A stretch of DNA of 30,977 nucleotides. It comes from Symsagittifera roscoffensis. Lineage: Eukaryota; Xenacoelomorpha; Acoela; Convolutidae. Of the stretch, positions 1 to 9,905 are shown piece after piece. The stretch covers positions 1-30,977 of the forward strand of contig NW_026971522.1 in NCBI RefSeq assembly GCF_963678635.1, read 5' to 3'. The first letter of the stretch is position 1. Every line of letters starts with the position of its first letter. Made by a program: the position numbers and the translations under genes. The notes under the pieces were generated by a model. It did not search any database. It saw nothing but the letters and a program-made list of their open reading frames with translations, and was not told where the DNA came from.

Positions 1-462
1 TGTATGTATGTATGTATGAAAATATCTATGTATGTATGTATGTTGTATGTACGTATGTATGTATGTATGTATGTATGTATGTATGTATGTATGTATGTAT
101 GTATGTATGTATGCATGTATGTATGTATGTATGTATGTATGTATGTATGTATGTATGTATGTATGTATGTATGTATGTATGTTTGTATGTATGTATGTAC
201 GTATGTGTGTATGTATGTATGTATTTCTGTATGTATGTATGCATGTATGTATGTATGAATGTATGTGTATGTAAATATATGTATGTATGCATGTATGTAT
301 GTATGTATTTATGTATGTATGTATGTATGTATGAATGTATGTGTAAATATATGTATGTTTGCATGTATGTATGTATGTATTTATGTATGTATGTATGTAT
401 GTATGTATGTATGTATATGTGTATGTATGTATGTTTATATGTGTGTATGTATGTATGTATGT
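1..462. repeat. TATG/ATGT microsatellite
   Basis: An almost uninterrupted tetranucleotide tract of the TATG type with scattered single-base variants (for example TATGCATG, TATTTATG, TGTGTATG). A second, slightly different register with ATGAATGTATGTGTAAATA recurs twice between about 255 and 360, so the tract contains a local longer-period duplication. All six frames stay open for long stretches here (Met-Tyr-Val-Cys or Ile-His-Thr-Tyr periodicity); this follows from the simple repeat and is not coding. The tract ends abruptly at an inserted element and resumes on its far side. Confidence 0.97.
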
Positions 463-1350
463 CCCGGGTTGACCAAAACTTCTAATCATACAATTTCCAT
501 TTATGAAAAATTTTTTGTCATACAATTCCATACAATGCCATACGTACAGAACATTGTATGAAATCTCTATGATAAACATTTTTCCATATATTAAAATTGT
601 ATGGTAGGTGTTTTTCCATAATCCAAAAATTTTTATTTTTCTTTCTAATTTAGATTCTGAAAAATTTTCGGTTGTGTTTGCAACCGAACACAAGTGACAA
701 AGACCTTGGTTACTCAAAACACCAAAGGTTGGACGGTCGTGCATTTACAATGCATAGCAAACGAGCTGAATTTGGATGTTTTTACAATTGGTATAACAAA
801 AGTAACGAACTTTTATTTTTTGGCAAAAATTTTTAATGATGATTATTTTAAATTTTTGATTTTTTAAGTTATCAGACATTGATCAAGGCTTACATTAACA
901 CCCCATACAAAAAAAATAGGAATTTTCAGCGTTTTTGAAAAAAAAATTTTAGTGAAAAGGAAATAAAAACCAATTTTATCGTATCCAGGACTACGTTATG
1001 CACACAAAATATTAAATTTTGCATGCAAAAAAAAATTTCGAAAAATGTTTGTTTGTTCACGAAATTCGATTTGCGGTTGAAAAAAAAACAACAAATTTTT
1101 TGCGCCAAATTTTCAAAATTACTTGGGAATATATGGGAATTGTATGATAAGCATTTTTTTCAAAAAACGAGAACCTCAGTTTTTTATCACCAGACTGTTT
1201 TTTAAGAATCAAACATCCACAGAAATAAGTTTATACCAGTTTTCAACCATTTTTAGAAATTGTATGAAAATTGTATGACAAGCATTTTTCCATACACTTG
1301 ATGTATGGAATTGTATGATAACCATTTTCGGTGTATGGAGGTCAACCGGG
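463..1350. mobile_element. Inverted-repeat element, CCCGGGTTGACC family, inserted in the microsatellite
   Basis: The left end reads CCCGGGTTGACC and the right end reads GGTCAACCGGG, so the termini form a short inverted repeat with one base missing on the right. TATG microsatellite lies on both sides, so the element appears to have inserted into the simple repeat; a target duplication cannot be defined there. The body has no convincing ORF. It contains many copies of the word AATTGTATG or its complement, often followed by ATAA(G/C)CATTTTTCCATAC. The right 200 bp (about 1150-1350) is homologous, in reverse orientation, to 18922-19115, including the TIR-proximal GGTGTATGGAGGTCAACC block. It is probably a non-autonomous DNA transposon, but no transposase is visible to assign a superfamily. 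Confidence 0.7.
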
Positions 1351-1430
1351 TATGCATGTATGTATGTATAATTGTAAGTATTTTTGTATCTATGTATGTA
1401 TGTATCTTTGTATATATCTATTTTTAGATA
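1351..1430. repeat. Right remnant of the TATG microsatellite
   Basis: TATG and TATC repeats resume immediately after the inserted element and decay into TTTGTATATATCTATTTTTAG. Together with the tract at the window start, this indicates one original microsatellite split by the insertion. Confidence 0.8.
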
Positions 1431-1615
1431 AATCACTCAAAACCGTTCAAATCTTGCGCGGTTTTTGAGCGCTTTTTTTAAGATAAACCGTTCAAAAACC
1501 GCTCAAACCGCTCATTTTGAAGCAAGATTTTGAGCGCAATCGTCTAAAAAAAACCGCTCAAACCGGTCAAATTAGGCGGAACGTGCTTCAAATTAGGTGA
1601 AAAATCTCGACTCGG
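1431..1615. mobile_element. Half-copy of the GAGCGGTTT-word element
   Basis: This stretch is built of AACCGCTCAAA and GAGCGGTTT words and ends in ATCTCGACTCGG. It matches the right half of the larger element at 18682-19599 (about 19416-19598) in order and orientation, including the AAATTAGGTGAAAAATCTCGACTCGG terminus region. The left half and left inverted repeat are missing, so it is truncated. It carries no coding capacity. Confidence 0.75.
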
Positions 1616-1829
1616 CAGGGCCAGAAAAGAGCCCGATGAAACAATTTGAGGAGTGAAAAGTAAATATAAAAGAAGTATAGTGTCGAAAATACGCATGAAC
1701 ATGAGAACATAAGTTAGAGAATGGTTGAGCAGCATGGCACATTTGTCATCTTGCATTATTCTGTTAGTGTAAGTCTGCATTTCAGATTATAAGAGTGTGA
1801 GGATGATGCTAAGTAGTTCCTCCTTCTTT
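1616..1829 (-). other. Probable 3' flank / 3' UTR of the minus-strand host gene
   Basis: This sits directly downstream of the minus-strand stop codon at 1830-1832 and ends against a truncated repeat element. No clean AATAAA polyadenylation signal is visible on the minus strand here. Frames running through it (1544-1780 and 1756-1944) are not in the exon's frame and look incidental. Confidence 0.4.
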
Positions 1830-1931
1830 TCATAGCTGTTCTTTTCGCTCTTCTGGTCCATCTGCCACTGAGTTGAGCTGCTGTTCGAGAATAGTGTTGT
1901 GAGATCGTAGAACGTCCACCTCCTCCATCAC
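1830..1931 (-). CDS. Host gene, last recognisable exon (33 codons plus stop), unknown coiled-coil protein
   Basis: On the minus strand a 102-base exon follows the acceptor TTTGTGGCCAATAG and ends in TGA at 1830-1832. It reads VMEEVDVLRSHNTILEQQLN and then a charged tail ending KEQL. The spacing of Leu/Val/Ile residues suggests a helix that could pair in a coiled coil. The exon begins in phase 0, matching the phase-0 end of the exon at 4514-4613; the intron between would be 2582 bp. Its base composition is clearly less AT-rich than its surroundings. I do not recognise the family. The call rests on frame, splice signals and phase agreement, not on homology, and an extra exon in the intron cannot be excluded. 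Confidence 0.7.
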   Translation of the reverse strand: MMEEVDVLRSHNTILEQQLNSVADGPEERKEQL

Positions 1932-2109
1932 CTATTGGCCACAAATAGACAAGTTCATCTCAAAATCCGGAAGGAACAAAAGCTAAATGAAATAATTGTA
2001 GGGAGCAGCCGTATCTAGCTTTAGCTTAAGAACCCTAATCGACAACATTTTAGCAACAGCAATTCATTTCGTACTCTTCTAATCTTCTCGAAATTTTCTT
2101 TTTAATTCT
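1932..2109. other. Intron sequence, nothing recognised
   Basis: Start of the 2.6-kb intron of the minus-strand gene as read on the plus strand. Ordinary AT-rich sequence with no ORF or repeat I can name. Confidence 0.5.
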
Positions 2110-2245
2110 CAGCCACAGGCCCTGTCCAATGCAGGACCAACCGTTGGTGAGGGTGGTTTGCCGCAGTCGGTTACTGCAACCGTGAACGCAGTGGGATTCG
2201 AACGCATAACCCTCGATTTGACCCACTCGGCCATGGCTTCTCTGG
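2110..2245 (-). mobile_element. tRNA-derived SINE relic
   Basis: On the minus strand an A-box-like TGGCCGAGTGGGTCAAA (near 2219-2235) is followed by a good B box, GTTCGAATCCC (2193-2203), both typical of serine or leucine tRNAs. The two boxes are only about 32 bases apart, shorter than in an intact class II tRNA, so the head is deleted or rearranged. A relatively GC-rich body follows (2111-2190, minus strand CACGGTTGCAGTAACCGACT onward) and is unlike the AT-rich flanks. It lies in the intron in the same orientation as the host gene. No tail or target duplication was identified. Confidence 0.5.
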
Positions 2246-4513
2246 AAAATCTTGCCAAGATCTTGATCAATCTTGAAGATTTATCAAAAATAGCAAAAAA
2301 TCTTTGAAAAATTTAATGTGTTTTATTAGGCTTTTAATAGTCCACAAATCACAAGCACATCCCATAAAAAAATTTTATGATGGCACTGAGCCCGGCAAGC
2401 CAACTTGAATTTTTCTAGCTAAAATCTGGGGAAGCTCTTGAAGATTCTTCAAAAATTCGAAGATTCTTCAAGATCTTTAAAGATGTCTAAGAAAATTATT
2501 TTCGAATTTTGTGAAACAAGTTAGCATTTTTATAGAGAGAAAATTGTCAGAAAAAAGAGGTTTTACTAACTTGAACTGAAGCAAACTTTATAGAAAATTC
2601 TCATGAATGCTTTTTTTAATTAAATTTTTGAAATTTTAATGTCGAATTACTGCTTTTGTGGTCAGACGTCAGAAATGTTGTTTTGATCTATTTCAAACAT
2701 ACATCTGGTTTCAGTTTCATGTTTTGTAAGATCAGAACATTTCAACAGGAGGGCAGTATGAAAAATAAACTAATAAACCTTTAAAAAGATTCACCAAGAA
2801 GATTTTCATATTTTAGCTTGAAAGAGTTTTTAGTTTGAAATATTTCGAGAAATTGGCGAAGCGATATCAGGTGCGCTAAATTCCAGATTATTGCACGATG
2901 CTTTGAGATATAAGATTGGGGTTGACAACTGAATTCTTTGCTGAGGGAAAGCATTTTATTGTAGTGGTAACATCTCATTATAGTTGTAACATCTTATTAT
3001 AGAGGTAACATCATTGCTCAGTGATTTGTCACTGTTTTGATGAAAGTGCGTGTCTGTTGTAAAGTATCAAATTTATGTTTGTCAAGCGGTTTCGTTAAGC
3101 GCTATCTGTGCTGCAGTTAATTGCTGCCAAAACTCTTAAATGCAGTTATCAAAAAATATATCAACAAAAGTGCGGTGAAAGCATGTCTCGACAGAAGTTC
3201 AAAGCTCGTCACTAACATTGCCGTAAGCTCAATTTATTTTTTTAAGATTCTACAATCACATTGATATTAAAAACACAACGGCTTTTGCGCGAATGAAAAC
3301 TTTTTTGATTATGCAGTTGAAAACAAAAACGTTCGGCTCTTCGATAACATAATATTACCTACTATTCGAATGTTCGGCTTAATGACTCAGGCAAACGCGT
3401 AAAAAAACCAATGTATTTTTTAATGGCGCAGTTGGTAAAAGGCCTGATCATCGAAAACATCTTTTTTTTTTAAAGTTTGCTCAAATAATAACAGTTCAAT
3501 TGCCAATTCAAATGTTGCATTGACTATTTTTCTAAAACCAACGGCAGTAAGTTTTTTAAGATGCCAACACTTTGTTTTTCTTTCCTTAAATCAATATTTC
3601 AATAGTTTTATTGAAACTAAAAATCTTCCCAATTGCTCATTTCGAGAAAATTACGTTAAAAAATTTTTAGTAACAGTTGTTCAAGCTACTTAAAGCTAAT
3701 AAAAATCAGGAGTCCGATTTTTTGTAGTTTTGAAGCTTTCTCCAGGTCGGACTCAAAGTACACTCATCAGAAACTAAACAAAAAGTGTTCCAAAAACAGC
3801 ATTTTTGTTCCTTTCATTTTCAAACCGCACTACAAAAACAAGGACAGCTGGTTACTGTGTAAGAAGCATAGAATGTTACGACCATAATTTTTTCACTTTT
3901 CATCCATTTGGTAACGTTTTAAGTGGATGGTGTGACTCAAGAACAATACAATCGCGTAGAAAATTAATAAATTAGGCATCATAACTTTTTGCTCAACAAA
4001 TTTGAAATTGTTTTAAAACCCTTTCTTGGCAAGCACGCGCTAAATGAAACATCCAAATTAGTTTTTTTTAAAATAAAATCAAGTTTTCATCCAAAAAGAT
4101 TTAGAAAACAGTACAATTCTAAATAACAAGCATTACTCGATGGCGTTACTCGCTCGAAATTAGACGGTTTGTGGTGCCTGATTTTGTGTGGAACACGAAA
4201 AAAAACTAAAGCACACCACTCGAAAGCAAAGTTCCGCCACAATTTTTGAAAGGTCCGAGTAAATTTTTTTGTCTGACGAAATCAGTTTTCTCAAAAGCTA
4301 AATTTAATTTCAAGAATGAGAAACTTGATGAGAAAGTGTTGATTTACATGAGCACACCTTTTAACAAATTTTCTACTCCTTAAGTTTTCGAAAAATGAAA
4401 GTTGTACTCGACACAAGCTCGGAGAAATAAATTGAAAAGTTAGAACCAAAAATTATGAAAATATTCGAATTAGCTTAGTTGGGATAGTGGAGATTGAAGA
4501 AGCACGTGTTTAC
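2246..4513. other. Intron of the host gene, no further features recognised
   Basis: AT-rich sequence with short homopolymers. Open frames are short and have no motif. A small tandem of ATCTTCAAGATCTT-type words around 2240-2490 and a repeated GTAACATC(T/A) motif near 2966-3012 are the only local patterns. I see no additional exon with both splice signals. Confidence 0.5.
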
Positions 4514-4613
4514 CTCTTCCAAGTTCTTCTCCATGGTCACATTTTGCAGACACTTGGACGTCACTTGCGCAGTCAGACTGCCCACTTCAGCTTCCACATG
4601 CTCCAGCAGATCC
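4514..4613 (-). CDS. Host gene, internal exon (100 nt), unknown helical protein
   Basis: On the minus strand the acceptor is TCTTCCTTCAG (pyrimidine-rich) and the donor is GAAGAG|GTAAAC. The exon supplies the last base of a split Glu codon and then reads DLLEHVEAEVGSLTAQVTSK followed by a segment ending MEKNLEE. It starts in phase 2, exactly as required by the exon at 17288-17399, and ends in phase 0, as required by the exon at 1830-1931. The sequence is amphipathic-helix-like with hydrophobic residues at 3-4 residue spacing. The open frame runs past both splice sites, but flanking residues lose coding character. Family unknown; a structural or adaptor coiled-coil role is only a guess. Confidence 0.75.
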
Positions 4614-4769
4614 CTGAAGGAAGAAGTCGAAACAAGTTTCAAACCCATATCTAGGAGAGTGATTATCACCCGCTTCAGATTTAAACTTTAGTAACCGATT
4701 AGAACAAAATTACTATGCTAAATGTTTGACAATTATGAATGATAATTATTACCAAAACTAGGTGTTCAC

Positions 4770-4925
4770 TAAAAGATTGATAATCGATTATAATCGTGAT
4801 ATTTGCCAAGAGGTTATAATCTCTAATAATCCATTATAATTTATAACACTTCTTAAATAAAGACTCATTAAATCAATTACAATTGATTATAATCGATTAT
4901 AATATCTTTTTGCCAGAAAATTGTC
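4770..4925. repeat. Cluster of ATTATAATCGATTATAAT words
   Basis: Several partly self-complementary words (TAATCGATTATAATC, TCCATTATAATTTATAA, ATCGATTATAATATC) occur within about 150 bp, ending in a TTTTTGCCAGAAA block. The same block follows similar words near 16980, so this looks like a dispersed repeat family and not chance AT richness. Confidence 0.55.
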
Positions 4926-5299
4926 ACGCAAAAAGTTAGGACAATTTTGAATTCAATGAATTTTCAATTTTCAGTCGTTAACTGTGGGTCATCCAATGGG
5001 TATTTTTCTGTCATCAAGAAATAGAGGTCTTGTCACACTTTTGTTTATCTGAACTCAAAGGTTTACCGCGAAACAAAATCTTGCTTGAAATTCCTTCCAA
5101 TTATTTGAAAAGTTCCGCGGTAGGTGAAAATTAATCTTCAAAATAATCGTAAGCGTAAGAACAAAGTCATGAAACTAAAACAAAGTCCTGAAAAAATTCT
5201 TCTGATCCAGAAAGAAATATAAAACAAACCAACGTCTATGAAAGGCATACAATACCAGCAATATAGATTTAAGGTCAAAGACAAAAAGAGCTAAGGAAA
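4926..5299. other. Intron sequence, nothing recognised
   Basis: AT-rich intron between two related repeat clusters. No ORF, RNA or structural signal that I can support. Confidence 0.45.
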
Positions 5300-5475
5300 G
5301 GATTTTACTGGATTATAATCGATTACAATGGATTTTGATGCATAAGAAAAAGAAGAGAAATCGTAATAATAAACAATCGATTGTAATCAATCATAATCGA
5401 GTATAATTGAATGGAAAAACAGATGATCAATAGTTGATTATCATTGATTAAGATGTATTACAATTGATGAAATTT
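5300..5475. repeat. Second ATCGATTATAATC-word cluster
   Basis: GGATTATAATCGATTACAATGG is followed, across an A/G-rich spacer, by CAATCGATTGTAATCAATCA and TTGATTATCATTGATTA. The words are variants of those at 4770-4925. The arrangement suggests a short element of inverted, iterated words; no terminal repeats or target duplication could be fixed. Confidence 0.5.
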
Positions 5476-6948
5476 CGTTTTTCAAAACAAACGACGTATA
5501 TTAGTCAAGCTCCAAAATATGAACACTGCAAATGGTGTTTGAGGTGCAAAAGATCTTTAAAATGCCATGTTTTGCAGCTTACTTGGTATGATTGCAAAGT
5601 AATTGATAAGCGATTTATTTGTTAAAAACAAAAATCAAGCCGTCTCGGATTTTTTTTCCTATTCCAGTTCTTGAATGAAAATTAGTAGACTTAATTGTAG
5701 ACTTAGTTTTAAGCCTGGATTTTGCAGAGTTTGTCAGTTAATTGGAAGGTTTTGCAATCAAAGGGCATAATTTGCTAGGCCTCGAGTTTTGTTTCGAGCT
5801 TTTGTAGCAATTTTGAAGAAAAGGCAAAAAATTGGGCTCGGGTTGTTTTTTTTTTCACAAAAAATTTGGCTGTTTACCCAGATAATTTTGACAATCATCT
5901 TAAAAATCTTGATATGCTTATGATTATCTTGATCTTTTCCGATTGAAGTTGTGCTACAAACGCGTAAGCGGTGATTTAATTCAACGCAGAGATCCTTCCA
6001 CAAAGTATGCGGCTTGCTAGTTGAGCTAAGTATAAACTAACGGTATGCTAAAAAAATTGTTGTATCAAGCCGAAGCGCTGGCGGCTACGACTGCTCTTCA
6101 ATGTTCATGGGAAAGTTTTCAATATAAAGATATCGACTTTTTTGAGGTTTTTCACAATATTTTCCCATAGTCTACAAAAAGTACAAAAAATGAGGCTTTG
6201 CTATAGTATCGCAATCATGACAGGATCAAATGGGTTACTTCTTTTCCCATCGGAACGCTTCAGAACCGGATTAACTAACGTCTAAAGTTACATTTAGAAC
6301 AAATAAACTACTTCAATTCAATTTGAAACAGTTTCTTCGCCGATATTCACTTTGCCGTTTACTCTTTCAGGAACAAAACATTCCCTCAATTAAATTGTCT
6401 GTTCTCATCCCCTTATAAATTCAACATAACACTCAAAATGAAAACTCACAAGTATAGTAAAAAAGGCCAGTTAAATTTCGAAAGTTGCCCTACTCATTTT
6501 TTAAATTAATGAATTTAGCATGCCGTAACGTTATACTTAGAAAAACTAGCACTCCTCGATTCAATTTGCAGCTACTTTTGAGCCGAGATGTGGGGTCGCT
6601 TACGTCTTGATAGCTTGAAGAAAATCGAGCGTTACTTCTAGAAAATCACTAAATGGGCAGCTTTCAAAAAAATTACGATGAAAAATAAAATTAAGTGTGA
6701 GCTCAAGACATCAAAAGTTTTCCGAAACGCAATTTGAATTAATTTAATCAGGGTCGGGCGTGGTTTTGCATGGTTACTTCTAAAAAACTTAGATTCAAGT
6801 TCATCTGCAACAATGACATGCACGGTGTGTAAACGCCAGCCCATTCTAATAGTCTTATACAGTCGTTAAAGCGATGAAAAAAGGCTGGTCGATAATCTAG
6901 GTGGTGATGTGTTGTGTCCTTTGACTCTGCTGATAGTGCTGCAATTTT
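5476..6948. other. Intron sequence, no supported feature
   Basis: AT-rich, with scattered short open frames (for example minus strand 5758-6003 and 6638-6844). None has a motif, a consistent splice environment or unusual composition. I treat this as intron filler. Confidence 0.45.
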
Positions 6949-7690
6949 CTAACAGAAAAGCGTACGTAAGTGGTTGATTTCAGGTCCGCAAAACCCAGTT
7001 GAATTTACGTCGTATTGAAACCCATATCCTCTTTGAAATGTTGATGACTTCTGAAACTCATCTTGTTGATGGCTGTTGAGAAATTCGTACGATGAGTTGA
7101 TCGATCTTTGAAGCTCTGTAGTAACTGTCAATGACATAGATGAAGATGCCGGTCGTAGTTATCGATGTCTGAGAGTATGCTGCTGGAATGAACTGATGTC
7201 ATGTAACTGTGTTGTAGTTCTGCCTTGCGTTAGTGGTGACGTGTTCTTTTGTAGAGAGAGCGCAGTTTGGTTGGGCGTTGTAGTGATTTCGAAACCCATC
7301 TTAATGGCTTATTGCTGAGCATCTTGGTAATCTGAAGAAATTTGTTTGTCTACTGATCGGGGCGATGAATTTTATTGACGTCGGACTACTATTGGCTGCT
7401 GCTACGCTGAATCATCTGTGTGGGGGAAGAGCTTGCAATGTATTGACATAGATACACGACTGTTGTACAGTTGTCTCCGGTGTAATTCCCTGAGGCATCT
7501 GTATAAAATAATCCGTGATGTCGTCGTGTTCAACTGGTATTTCAGTGAAGCGGTTGATAAGGTCATGTGCTATGCTTGTGGCGTGCTCAGTTGGGCAATC
7601 TACAAGGTAGAAAAAGGCGTCGTCTGAATTGCTGTAAATTTTTTCCATCTCTGTCTCTGAGTCAGCTATGTTGTAAATAAAACTGTTTCC
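6949..7690 (-). pseudogene. Possible decayed ORF, unknown
   Basis: Two minus-strand open stretches (7412-7690 and 6949-7137), with short open pieces between them, have balanced amino-acid composition unlike the Phe/Lys/Ile-rich noise around them. The first, about 90 residues, includes SDDAFFYLVDCPTEHATSIA and then a segment rich in Asp, Glu and Thr. The second includes FLNSHQQDEFQKSSTF. Several frame shifts and a stop separate them. The Gln/Asn/Ser/Thr-rich character would fit a degenerate retrotransposon gag or ORF1, but no zinc knuckle or other diagnostic motif is seen. A lost host exon is equally possible. Confidence 0.3.
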
Positions 7691-8302
7691 AGTGGTGGTT
7701 TTTCATACTAAACTGAAGAGGTGCTTTATTTGACAGACGGTAAGTCCTAAATGGGAAGAGTGGTTTTGTTGAACATGAACAGCGTGTCCTAGCTAATAGT
7801 CGCTCTCGGTTCAGTTGTCCTAGATGTCGCATCTAATCGTATCTTAGACGTTAAATTTTTCATTCTGGTCAAAGCTAGCAACAAGTTAGCTTCGAAGGAA
7901 CTGCCCGAAAAAACAAAGCTGATGGATATATTTTTCGATCAAAAACAAGTAAAAGAAATACAACAAAATATACAAAGTTTGACAAAAGATCAATCCAATA
8001 CTTAGAGAGGTGGAAAAAGTATAATCTAGACATTTTTGTTTCTTTGCCGAAGCTTAGCTCTATGGAGGTCCAAAAATTCATGAAACTGAAATTGCACTTT
8101 TTTTGTAACGAAAACCAGTTACATTTCATTTCAAAATTCAGCGATTATAATCAAAATTCATCGGGATTTTTCCTTACCTGAAAATTAGTTTTTTCTGAAT
8201 TCATGATCAATTACTTTTAATCAGTTATTTTTGTAATTTTATACACTGACGATAAAAACAAAAAAATCAGTTCAAGCTCAAAGTGAACGATATAAGACAA
8301 AA
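7691..8302. other. Intron sequence left of the BEL/Pao element
   Basis: Nothing recognised. It runs up to the left terminal repeat of the BEL/Pao relic. No short duplication matching the far side of the right repeat could be identified, which is expected for an insertion this decayed. Confidence 0.4.
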
Positions 8303-8322
8303 TGAAATACGATCCTATACAA

Positions 8323-8400
8323 AAACTAATGACCGAGCGGTCTATAGCAGTGTACCAAAACTAGGTAGACCAAACCGGCCTAAGTTCGAGCTCATGTTGT
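8323..8400 (+). promoter_or_regulatory. tRNA-Leu-like A-box/B-box module in the left repeat
   Basis: TGACCGAGCGGTCTA (from 8330) resembles a leucine-tRNA A box, and AGTTCGAGCTC (8383-8393) resembles a B box. The 53-base start-to-start spacing equals that in the right repeat. Such boxes form an internal RNA polymerase III promoter in tRNAs and SINEs. Acceptor-stem pairing is lost, so this is not a functional tRNA gene. Confidence 0.5.
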
Positions 8401-8744
8401 AACATACTGAAAAATGAGACCTAATCTATATTTGGCCATTTTCAACATTATTCCTGGTTATAATTCGGTTCAGCCTTGATTAGTGTTGACCGTCACAAAG
8501 ACAAATTTTTTTCAAAGACTTTATCGGTTTTTGTGGCTAGCGTGCGCCAATGTATATAGTTTTCGGGGTAGAATATTGGTGGTTTATGATGTTATACTCG
8601 AGTGAAAATTTAGCGAGATATAATTTTTCCTAATGTTTATTTGTAGATTAGGACTCTAATTAATTCGAGCATTTGAACCTATGTATTTTACCAATTTCTG
8701 GTAATATGGTGCGCGTTTTAGCACCCCACGAGAGATCTTTGTAG

Positions 8745-9406
8745 CAGGGGCGGATTTAGGGGAGCGGGGGCGGACGCCCCCTCCCTCAGGGGTTTGACTA
8801 CCTTTCGACCCAAAGGGTTCCATTTTTGTACTATTTTGAGATATCCATTTTTGGTGACGGACACTAAAATTTTCTGAAAGCGCCTTCGACGAATTATACT
8901 AATTTTGAGGGTGGAGCGTTCGTGGGATACGGACGCCTTCCTTTCGGGGATTCGACCCCCTGCTGACCCTTTAGCGTCAATATATGCTAATTTTGAGGGG
9001 GGAGCGCGATCCGAAAAAACGCAATTTTTCGGTCAAAGTTATCCAAAAAGTGCCTAAAAACGCCTTTTTTGGACTGTTTTTTCAAAATTCTGCCTGCGGC
9101 GCAGAAATTTTGGGCATAATAGGGACAAAACACTGCTTTGGGAGAGCTCGAAAAATCTATTTGGTCGACCTAAAAAAAAGGTCGACAAAATTTTCGAAAA
9201 TTTTTTGAAAATCCCCCCTCGAGAAAATCCTAGATCCGCCCCTGCCTGAGGCACTGAAAATTTGACCAAAAAAGACCTTTTTAGTGATTTGGGAGAGCTC
9301 AGAAAATCAATTTAGTCGACCTAAAAAACAGGTGGACATCATTTTCAAATTTTTTTTGAAAGTCCGACCACCCCCCCCCCTCGAGAAAATCCTAGATTCG
9401 CCCCTG
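8745..9406. mobile_element. hAT-like non-autonomous DNA transposon (MITE), complete
   Basis: The left end is CAGGGGCGGATTTAGG and the right end is CCTAGATTCGCCCCTG, a 16-bp terminal inverted repeat with one mismatch. A perfect 8-bp duplication, CTTTGTAG, lies immediately outside both ends (8737-8744 and 9407-9414). Eight-base duplications with CAGGGG-type ends are characteristic of the hAT superfamily. No transposase is encoded. A second terminus-like CCTAGATCCGCCCCTG occurs internally at 9229-9244, preceded by a region duplicated before the true right end (GGGAGAGCTC, TCGACCTAAAAAA, CTCGAGAAAATCC). The 3' end has therefore been tandemly duplicated. Frames reading GFSRGG on the minus strand are translations of the termini. 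Confidence 0.85.
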
Positions 9407-9454
9407 CTTTGTAGTATCCAATAAGAGCGGCACCCTAAGGGACTGGAATCAGTT

Positions 9455-9905
9455 GTTGTGCGAGTGCTGGTCAAAAGTGCTGGGCGACGGTCGGAAGTGC
9501 GAGTTTTGGCCGAAGCTGCGGGTGTTGTGAGAGTGTTGGCCGACTGTCGGATGCGAGTATTGGCCGAACTGCGAGGGTTGGCCGAAGTGCGCGTGTTAGC
9601 CGCGGGTTGCCCGAAGTGCGAGCGTTGGCTGGGTTGCGAGTTGGCCGAAGTGCGAGTGTTGGTCGAAGTGCAAGTGTTGGCCGAGGGTCTGCAGAAGTGC
9701 GAGGGTTGGTCGAAGTGCGAGTGTTGAACGCTGGTTGCGAGTTTGCCGAAGTGCGAGTGTTGGCCGAAGTGCAAGTGTTGGCCGAGGGTCTGCCGCAGTG
9801 CGAGTGTTGGTCGAGTGTTGGCCGAGTGTTGTTCGAGTGTCGGCCGAGTGTCGGCCGAGTGTCGGCCGAGTGTTGTGCGAGTGTTGGTCGACTGTCCAGT
9901 TAGGT
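9455..9905. repeat. GC-rich 18-bp minisatellite
   Basis: The core unit is TTGGCCGAAGTGCGAGTG with variants (GGTCGAAGTGCAAGTG, GGCCGAGGGTCTGC). Near 9835-9895 it shifts to an 11-base unit, GTGTCGGCCGA. A longer block of about 100 bp (from about 9643 and again from about 9745) is repeated, giving a higher-order structure. The G-rich strand is the plus strand. Because 18 is divisible by three, several frames on both strands stay open and yield periodic peptides; these are not genes. The array begins shortly after the left terminal repeat, so it may have expanded within the leader of the BEL/Pao element. Confidence 0.88.

Larger units (their letters stand above)
8303..9440 (+). mobile_element. 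Left terminal repeat (candidate 5' LTR) of the BEL/Pao relic, interrupted by a hAT-like element
   Basis: From TGAAATACGATCC onward this segment aligns in the same orientation with 15371-15800. Shared landmarks include ACGATCCTA, CCGAGCGGTCTA, TTCGGTTCAG(C/T)CTTGA, TTGGCTAGC, ATGTTATACT and CATTTGAACCT. After removal of the inserted 8745-9406 element and one target copy, the match appears to continue in TATCCAATAAGAGCGGCACCCTAAGGG against the right copy's TATCCATGAAGCCACCGTGAGGG. Divergence is high, on the order of a quarter to a third of sites by eye, implying an old insertion. The exact 3' end and a primer-binding site are unclear. Alternatively, the two repeats could be independent copies of one tRNA-derived SINE. 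Confidence 0.6.

Noticed and set aside
1-462. CRISPR-like array
   Set aside because: The repeats have no spacers and the sequence is eukaryotic; it is a simple tetranucleotide repeat.
4-561. Long open frames of Met-Tyr-Val-Cys or Ile-His-Thr-Tyr repeats
   Set aside because: They are direct translations of the TATG microsatellite and occur in several frames on both strands.
4494-4691. Plus-strand ORF over the host exon
   Set aside because: It is the antisense of the minus-strand exon at 4514-4613, which has proper splice signals and phase agreement.
5758-6003. Minus-strand 81-codon ORF as a gene
   Set aside because: Lys/Ile/Phe/Asn-rich, with no motif, no splice context and composition equal to the background.
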